Source: Buxus sempervirens
Lineage: Eukaryota; Streptophyta; Magnoliopsida; Buxales; Buxaceae
Assembly (NCBI GenBank): GCA_947561395.2
Contig: OX387185.1
Coordinates: 18,626,366 to 18,690,365, forward strand
Length of the DNA stretch: 64,000 nucleotides
Direction: 5' to 3'
This document shows positions 57,901-64,000 of this stretch, piece by piece (position 1 is the first letter of the stretch; the number at the start of each line of letters is the position of its first letter). The notes under the pieces were generated by a model, which saw only the letters and a list, made by a program, of their open reading frames with translations, searched no databases and was not told the origin of the DNA. A program made the translations under genes and the position numbers.

Positions 57901-58401
57901 AGGCAACGGATATTAACTGCACAGAGTCGTCAGAAGAGTTATGCAGATACTAGACGACGAGAGCTGAGATTCGAAGTGGGAGATATGGTCTTTTTAAAGG
58001 TTTCCCCATCCAAAGGAATTAGGAGATTTGGGAAGAAAGGGAAATTATCACCTCGGTTCATTGGTCCATATGAGATAGTGAAGGAGATTAACCCAGCAGC
58101 ATATCGGTTGGCTTTACCGGGTCACTTGGAAGGGGTGCACGACGTGTTTCACATTTCCATGCTACGTAAGTACATTTCTGATCCCAGTCATGTGATAGAT
58201 TCTGAACCCTTGGCGATACGGAAGGATTTGACGTATGAAGAGAGGCCAGTGCAGATTTTGGATCGACGTGAGCAGATCCTTCGCACCAAAGTGATACCCT
58301 TGGTGAAAGTATTCTGGCAAAACCATTCCACTGAAGAATGCACTTGGGAAAGTGAGGAAGAGATGAGAAAGAAGTATCTAGAGTTATTCGATTCCTCTTA
58401 A
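54951..58401 (+). pseudogene. pol: Pol of the Tekay-type chromovirus (fossil)
   Basis: Domains in order: aspartic protease near 55.1 kb ([13 protein letters not shown]); reverse transcriptase about 55.6-56.1 kb ([40 protein letters not shown], and the catalytic FIDDILVYS); RNase H about 56.4-56.8 kb ([31 protein letters not shown]); integrase about 57.1-58.0 kb with the HHCC zinc-binding part (CLICQQVK) and the D,D,E core ([40 protein letters not shown]); and a C-terminal chromodomain about 58.2-58.4 kb (FWQNHSTEECTWESEEEM). All domains can be recognised; there are about four breaks in the reading frame. The region at 37.9-42.2 kb belongs to a related but older element. Confidence 0.94.
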
Positions 58402-58402
58402 G

Positions 58403-58440
58403 GTAAATTTCGAGGACGAAATTTTTGTAGGGGGGGAGAA
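58403..58440 (+). promoter_or_regulatory. Pre-LTR conserved block and polypurine tract
   Basis: AAATTTCGAGGACGAAATTT followed by TGTAGGGGGGGAGAA directly at the 3' LTR start. The purine run is the plus-strand primer site; the GAGGACGAAATTT block is common before the 3' LTR of plant chromoviruses. Confidence 0.9.
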
Positions 58441-60629
58441 TGTAAAACCCCGTTCATTTTCAGGTTTTATGAAAAAAAAAAACAAAATAAATAATAATTA
58501 CAATAATAAATATCTAAACTAATAAGGTGTGGATGTAGGGGTTTTGGTGGGCGAGCTCACACAATATCAGAGTTAAAAGGGGTCGTCGAGCAACAAGCGT
58601 CCAAGCGTATTGTGGAAGGTATAAAAAGTTTAAGAAATTAGGTTTTGGGTTTTTGCCCTGAATACGCGTATATTCTACTGAGAAGGTTGCGGCTGCGGCT
58701 TTTGTTTAGGGTTCTTCGAGAAAAGGAGTTGGAGAGGTTTTGGTGAGAGAGTCGAGCTAGGGAAGACTTACTGCCAATAAGTTTTTGCTAAGAAGAAGTT
58801 CGGAAAGGCTTTCCTCCTTCAGAAAACCTCCGCTCGACCAGAGCAAGCAGACGGCCGAAGTGATTGGGGATTTTCTGATTGGGGATTTTCTGGGTTGCCG
58901 ATTGCCAAGACTTGGAAGCATAAAAAGGTGAGTGGCACTGTTTTAAATGGTTTATGTTATTCGTAGATTTTGTTTCAATGAATGCATGGTTATCGAATGA
59001 ATTATTCACTGAGTTTCTGGGCGAAGACAGTCCGAAGGGTTTTTTGTATAACAAATTGGGGATAATTGAAAAGTATGTTAGATTAAATTCAAATTAGGTT
59101 TGAATGCGTTCTGGGGGTATTAGGAGACTAGAGAAGTGGTTACAGACTGAAAAATTTCGGCCAGAGTTGAAGATTTGGATTTAACAGAGACTTGAAAAAC
59201 ACAGTGGGTATTCGCCCACTGGCGCCCACTTCGGGAAGTAGGCGCATGGAAAAATGGACTTGGCGCCCTTCTCGCGCCTATCCCGCGCCCTTCTCGCGCC
59301 CACTTAAATTGGATGCGCCTATCCCGCGCCCTTCTCGCGCCCACTTACCATCGAGTGAGCGCATACCCTAATTTTAGTTAAAATACTATCCGCCCACCTC
59401 GCGCCTACCTCAGGAGGTGAGCGCATAGTTCACTTTTCTTGCTGAATTTCATAATTGAGTAAACCAATGGAGATTTTGATGCTAGAAGGTCTTCGATCAC
59501 TTAGCAAAGTACTTGTTTAGGACATTAGAGACAAAATTATTTATGAGAACATTGAAGATAGATTCTGGAATTTCGTAAGAGCTTCCGAGGTAGATGTAGG
59601 GCAACATTTTAGGTGATGTTCTGGATACCCAACACTGGGGCTTTTAATTTAGTTCTTTTTGGATTATACACTGTACTTGATTGAGATTTATTAAACCCTG
59701 TTTTCTTGATGGCAAGTTCTGAATTATGTTGCAAGGATTATTCACTTGTGTGAGTTGATGTTCTGGTTGGAACACTTGTGTGAGTTGATGTTCTGGTTGG
59801 AACAACTTGTGATGTGTACTAAATGCGGAGTTTTAATCGGTTATTTATCGGCTTGGGTTTAGCTTCCCATGGATCCTTGTTAAGCTTAGTAATGTGATGG
59901 TATGTGTTTATTGGTGTAATTGCATGGTCTTGTGTGTTGCCATGACCAGTGTAGAGCAGCCAGATACCCTGAGTAGGCCTGGTTGTCAGTGCCGATACCC
60001 GGAGTAGGCCGGCATTGGATGACGATACCCTGAGTAGGCCGTCATTTTAGAGTGTCCGATACCCTGAGTAGGCCGGAACTGTGTACATGGAGGTGTGGAG
60101 TGTCTACTTGGCATGTAAATTAATCAATGTAACCATATGCATGACATTGACCTTATTTTGTGTTGTTATCGGAAGTACGTTGTTTTAAATTGTTGGTTAT
60201 TTGTCGAAGCATGTCTTATAACTGTGTTAACTATTTCTGAATGCATGTGTCACTCGCTGAGATATTCGTATCTCATTCCCTCGTTGTTGTTTTGTTTTTT
60301 AGATCTTCATGGTGAGGCGCCTACGGGGGTAGATCTGACTGACACCTGTAGGGAGGAGGATTATTACTACCGTCCTTAGTCTAGTAGGTTGCTTAGTCTT
60401 AAACTTTGTTAAATTGAACTTGTGGGAATTGTAATAAGGTAGTAAATTAGAACCATTTTGATGTATTTTAAGATGCTATGAATTGCCTGGATGAGAGTTT
60501 TAAATTGTGCACTCTGATATGATATAAATTGTGTGTGATTATCCAGCGATCACCATTATTGAGATCCTTACCTAACCCCTGGGAGATGTGTTATATCTTT
60601 AATGAAAAACACGGATCCGGGGCGTTACA
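58441..60629 (+). mobile_element. 3' LTR of the chromovirus
   Basis: 2.19 kb, TGTAAAACCCCGTTCATTTT to GATCCGGGGCGTTACA. Carries the same parts as the 5' LTR: donor-like GTGAGTGGCACTG from 58928, CpG-rich GCGCC block 59210-59430, CCGATACCCTGAGTAGGCC repeats 59955-60080, hairpin 60258-60275 and tail 60302-60379. A 29-base direct repeat with GTGTGAGTTGATGTTCTGG lies at 59756-59805. Confidence 0.95.
60302..60379 (+). other. Short open tail after LTR acceptor-like site (3' LTR copy)
   Basis: 25 codons plus stop, starting DLHGEAPTGVDLTD and ending REEDYYYRP. Same frame and length as the 5' LTR copy. Confidence 0.55.
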
Positions 60630-60634
60630 GGGTT

Positions 60635-61170
60635 AAACTAGGAAGCTTCTACCACTTTTTCTACACAGAAAAAGGAGAATGGTAATGGAAGAAGAAAGAA
60701 TGAAGAAAGAAAGGAAACAGAAGTAAACATGGTGCAGTCACTTGGAAAACCGCTTCAAATCAATGTCCATCCACCTCTTATCAAGCCAACCCATCAAGTT
60801 CCTTTGTTGCCTATCCAAATTAATGTCCCTTTCGCACAGCTTGCCAAAAAGGAGAATGAAGTAAGGAAGAGAAGGGAATTCTCAAAATTGCCTATGAGAC
60901 CATCTGAACTTTTGCATACCTTACTTCAGAAGGGTTATATGACTTTGAAGTTGCCAAATCTGCATGCAAGCAAGGGGAAGAATTATGATTCATCTGCAAT
61001 CTGTGAGTATCATATGAGCACTCCAGGGCATACCATTGATTGTTGCTAGGCCCTAAAGCATGCAATCCAAGATTTGTTGGATAATAACTCCTTATCATTC
61101 AATTCAGTCACATCCATCCCACCTACCGATAACAATGGGGCAGGTAGCTCAAATGCAGTAGGGGTGATTT
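60635..61170 (+). pseudogene. Tat/Ogre-type gag, C-terminal part (fossil)
   Basis: Continues the Ogre-like Gag after the chromovirus. It carries RPSELLHTLLQKGYMTLKLP and the modified zinc-finger motif ICEYHMSTPGHTIDCC followed by ALKHAIQDLLD, the Tat/Ogre pattern C-x2-H-x4-GH-x4-C then xLKxxIQDLI. No protease motif follows. Confidence 0.85.
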
Positions 61171-61215
61171 TTTTCAGGAAAAAGAAGATTTGACCTTTCT
61201 CAACTTATTGCTCCA

Positions 61216-61824
61216 GTGGGTATCACAGTCCGGGTTTATTTTGAAAAAGAAAATGAATGGGGTCATGTGAAGAAAGAGACTCACATAGGGGCAAATTTAA
61301 ATATCAAAGAAAGGAAGGAAGAGGAAGAAGAGAAGCTAAAGTTGAAAGAAAATGAAATGACAGGTGAAAGGGCAGAGGAAGTGCAAACAATTCCATTTGA
61401 GCAGTTTGGGCAAACAAATGGCCTAGCACTGGATGTTGAACAAGAATTCAGTATGGACAATAATGATTGTCCGAAGGGTATGGAATCACTCTTCATAGAA
61501 GAAGAAAATGAAGCAAAGGTAATTGAAAAAAGAAAATCCCAAGAAAAGAAAGAAGAAGATTCAAATGAAAAGAGTGAGGCCAGGTTTAAGCTTCCATTGA
61601 TTGACTGGGCTGCTATCCAGATTCCATATCAAGGAATGTCATTTCTTTCAGAGACTGAGCACAACACCCCAGAGAAGGAGATCATCCCAAATCATGAAAT
61701 GAGAGGTTTGCCTCACTCAGCAGGAGAAAGAAATTTTTTTAAAAAGAAAGAGAAGTCAGCTTTTGCTTTTGAGAATTGGGGCAGTTTTCGAATTCCCATG
61801 TTCTCTGAAAAGAAACCCCTATAA
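61216..61824 (+). other. Open frame of unknown role after Ogre-like gag
   Basis: About 202 codons, Glu/Lys-rich, not recognised. The first half is charged and probably coiled coil (KERKEEEEEKLKLKENEM); the second half has less simple stretches: FKLPLIDWAAIQIPYQGMSF and FAFENWGSFRIPMF, two similar hydrophobic/aromatic blocks about 70 residues apart. It lies where the Gag-Pro part of an autonomous Ogre would continue. It may be a linker or an accessory frame of this family. Amino-acid bias follows the AG-rich DNA, so it could also be chance. Confidence 0.4.
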
Positions 61825-64000
61825 AAAGAATGCACATTTCCTGAGGATACAAAAGAGCCTTGTCCTCAGGAAGTGATTTTAATAAAGGCTCTTTAAAAAA
61901 AAGCAAAAAAAAAAAAGGATTTTCACTTTAACATTTTTCTAGAGAAAAAAAAATATTTCAATAAGGTCCTTTTTACTTGAGTCATAGCTCCCATTGAATT
62001 TCATTAAGTTGAATATGACTTCGACATTGGGCTCAATTTTGAGACCAAAATTGAAGAAAAAGATTTTATTTGAAAATTCAAATCTTTTTAAGTGTCATGA
62101 GAAGAATATTTTACAAAATTTTGAAGTGACCAATCTTATGGACTTTGGAACCAAAGATGGCCCGTAGTTTTCACTTGAAAGCAGCAAGTACAGAGATTTA
62201 TTTCATAAAAATGCAGAGAGGATTGCATCACTTGCTCGTCAAGGAAAAGCAAATGTAGAAGAAACTGAAAGATGAAAATTTTGCATTTGAAGATGACTCC
62301 TAGTTTGCACTATGCATTGGAAAATATGGAAAGATTTGGTTTCTTGGTTAAGATATGAATTGCGATTTAAGAGGCTGATCTGGTGAGAAGGATGTTTTAT
62401 GGTTGAAATTTTATCTTCACAGGTGGCGATGATTAAAAAAAAGCAAAAAAAAAAAAAAAGAGAAAAAGAAAAATCCTGAGCCAGTCATGTAGTACAACTC
62501 TACCAAGTCTAAAAATTCAAACTTTTCTTAAAATGATAAGAGGCCTTTCTTTCTTATATCCCCAAAAATTTTGAAATCCCTAGTTAGACCTTTTGAGCTT
62601 AAGAAAATTTTCCAAGTAACCTAAGCTGAGAATTGTAATCCCACACTGAGGCAAATTTATTAAGGCATAAAAAAAATGAAGGGACAATTTAAAAAAGAAG
62701 AAGAGGGGATCATTATTGAAGTTCAAAAGGGATTTTGAAGATGTTTTAAGAAAAGGTGGCAAAGAAATGAAAAAAGAAAAAAAAAGAAAACGAAAGATGG
62801 AAAAAAGAAGAAAAAGAGGTCATGAGATATTTGGAGAGTGTCTTCAAAATTGTGAAGAGAAGAATGGAAAAAGAATTTCAATACTAGGGAATAAGTTTTA
62901 AATGAAGAAATCAAAATGGAGGAAGAACTTCATTGCTGGGGGCAATTTTGTATTCATTCCAAGGGAAGAAATGCCTTAAGAATTGCAATTTCAATTAACC
63001 CATTTAATCATATGGTATATGAGCCTTTTATTCCTTTTCTTTCTAAACAAACACCAAGCCTTCGTTTCGTCCCATTCATAAGCCTCTTTGATTAAGAAAT
63101 TTTGAATTAAGGCAGTTTTGACTACATGGTTGTTGGTGATGAAGGATTTAAAAAAAAAAGAAGGGAAAAAAAAGGAAAAAATGGAGAAAATGTAGTGAAA
63201 ACCCGGAACGGCGCTACATGGCAAATAATCAGCTATCTACAAGAAGGAAATCGTCAGAGAGGAAAATCCAGAATTGGCATAGATCCAGGTGAAGTCCTCA
63301 TGTTGGTGGTTATTTTGAGATACAGTCACTTTTCAAGTGATTGAGGAAAATCTTCGTTTCAAGGCTGAAGCAACATGATCAAAACTATGGTATGAAGCAT
63401 CTGTATGGCCATCAAAATTGCCATTAGGAAATTGTTGCTGAAGTTGAAGTCATAAATTCTCATATCATGGATACAATGGAGAAACAATTGTTCTTCAATT
63501 GGATGAAGGAAGATGTCTTTTCAAGACTGGGGCAAAATAGTTAGATTGAAAGAGCTGTCATATCTGGAGCATCAATTGACAAGCCGAGGTCATGGGAATG
63601 ATTCTAAAGTTCCAAAGGCTTATTTTGGTCTTTCTTCATTTTCTGAAATAATCTTCTCATTATTCAACTTGATTTTAATTCTTTTGGACTATATGCTAAT
63701 AAGTGATTGGATCATTTTTCAAAAAATTATGAAAACACAAAAAAGGCAAAAACTATATTTTTGGCCTATGATGAGCATCTATGTCTTTTTATAAAACATT
63801 GGTTTTGCAAGCATTAGAGAATTCTGAGGCTACTAGTATAAAACCTATTTTCTTATTTTTGCATTTGCATTCTTTTATTAGGGTTTCTTTTTAGCGAAGG
63901 TAAAAAAAAAAGAAATGAGGGAGAGAGAAAGAGAAAAAGAAGAAAAAAAGAAAAAACAAGAAAAGGAAAAAAGAGGATCTTCTTTGCTGAGGGGCAAATA
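61825..64000 (+). other. AT/AG-rich interior of the Ogre-like element
   Basis: No recognisable coding domain. Several A/G-rich tracts (61890-61920, 62430-62475, 62690-62880, 63150-63190, 63900-63975). Repeated sentence-like motifs such as CATTGCTGGGGGCAATTTTG (62929) and TTTGCTGAGGGGCAAATA (63982) suggest diverged short repeats. Belongs to the Ogre-like element by continuity. Confidence 0.5.

Larger units (their letters stand above)
51874..60629 (+). mobile_element. Complete Ty3/gypsy chromovirus, Tekay/Del type
   Basis: 8.76 kb, flanked by a perfect 5-bp duplication GGGTT (51869-51873, 60630-60634). Order: 5' LTR, tRNA-Met primer site, gag, protease, RT, RNase H, integrase with chromodomain, polypurine tract, 3' LTR. 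The order PR-RT-RH-IN and the C-terminal chromodomain define a chromovirus; the long LTRs, initiator-Met primer and the AAATTTCGAGGACGAAATTT block before the polypurine tract fit Tekay/Del. All parts are present, but pol has about four breaks, so it looks structurally whole and not functional. The LTRs differ in only a few percent where they align, many of the differences being C/T or G/A, which suggests roughly one to a few million years at usual plant rates. It is the youngest insertion in the window. Confidence 0.96.
42214..64000 (+). mobile_element. Tat/Ogre-like LTR retrotransposon, left part (right end beyond window)
   Basis: 5' LTR 42214-44513, primer-binding site just after it, a leader of about 6 kb with a hairpin-repeat array, a Gag region split by the chromovirus at 51874-60629, and then about 2.8 kb of AT- and AG-rich sequence with one further open frame. 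The base before the LTR is the end of ATAAG. No protease, reverse transcriptase or integrase is recognisable between the end of Gag and base 64000, so it may be a Gag-bearing non-autonomous form, or pol may lie further on. The Gag is broken in a few places. Younger than the 28925 element it entered, older than 47300-50271 and 51874-60629. Confidence 0.85.

Noticed and set aside
62690-62910. Lys/Glu-rich open frame in the Ogre-like interior
   Set aside because: Simple AAAGAA-type sequence; open in more than one frame and without any recognisable motif.
1-64000. Naming the plant species
   Set aside because: LTR families and one GABA-T fragment support a seed plant, probably a eudicot, but nothing here fixes genus or species without a database search.

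Overview
This is plant nuclear DNA made almost wholly of nested LTR retrotransposons. The pol domains belong to a plant chromovirus of the Tekay/Del type (53.6-58.4 kb, integrase ending in a chromodomain) and to a Tat/Ogre-type Gag (50.9-51.9 and 60.6-61.2 kb). The DNA is AT-rich, and the one host-gene fragment matches plant GABA transaminase with introns. A eudicot is likely; I do not name a species. No intact host gene, tRNA or rRNA gene was found.

Layout. Twelve solo LTRs can be closed with TG...CA ends and a 5-bp target-site duplication (ten perfect, two imperfect): 1153-2961, 3207-8613, 5770-8387, 9496-12667, 16912-18564, 19106-25339, 21946-25190, 25437-28155, 30562-37224, 31202-34993, 38655-41005, 47300-50271. 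One element is complete from end to end: 51874-60629, with duplication GGGTT. Six more insertions (starting at 9407, 14205, 15199, 15758, 28925 and 42214) show a clear left end but no right end before base 64000. Read literally, this is the left flank of a nest eight levels deep: LTR remnant at base 1 > 9407 > 14205 > 15199 > 15758 > 28925 > Ogre-like 42214 > chromovirus 51874, which is the youngest.

Shared LTR design. The long (1.7-3.8 kb) LTRs of several chromovirus-like families differ in sequence but tend to keep one order of parts: TATA box; purine-rich leader; a splice-donor-like GTAAGTAGCA; a CpG-rich block; the palindrome TATGGATCCATA; a family-specific minisatellite; a short hairpin TGAGAT..ATCTCA whose stem changes in a compensatory way; a polypyrimidine tract ending CAG; a short open tail with an LGED-like start and often an EDYYYP-like end; and GGGGCGTTACA. 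Not every copy shows every part. This looks like an intron-plus-small-exon cassette inside the LTR and is one of the two main observations.

The second is in the Ogre-like leader (46.4-50.6 kb): a row of hairpins with different but self-complementary stems around a near-constant GCCTnTGAA loop, split by a solo LTR. A third is a GABA-transaminase gene fragment, introns kept, inside solo LTR 25437-28155.

All retroelement parts are described as fossils. Alignments were done by eye, so ages and similarities are rough.
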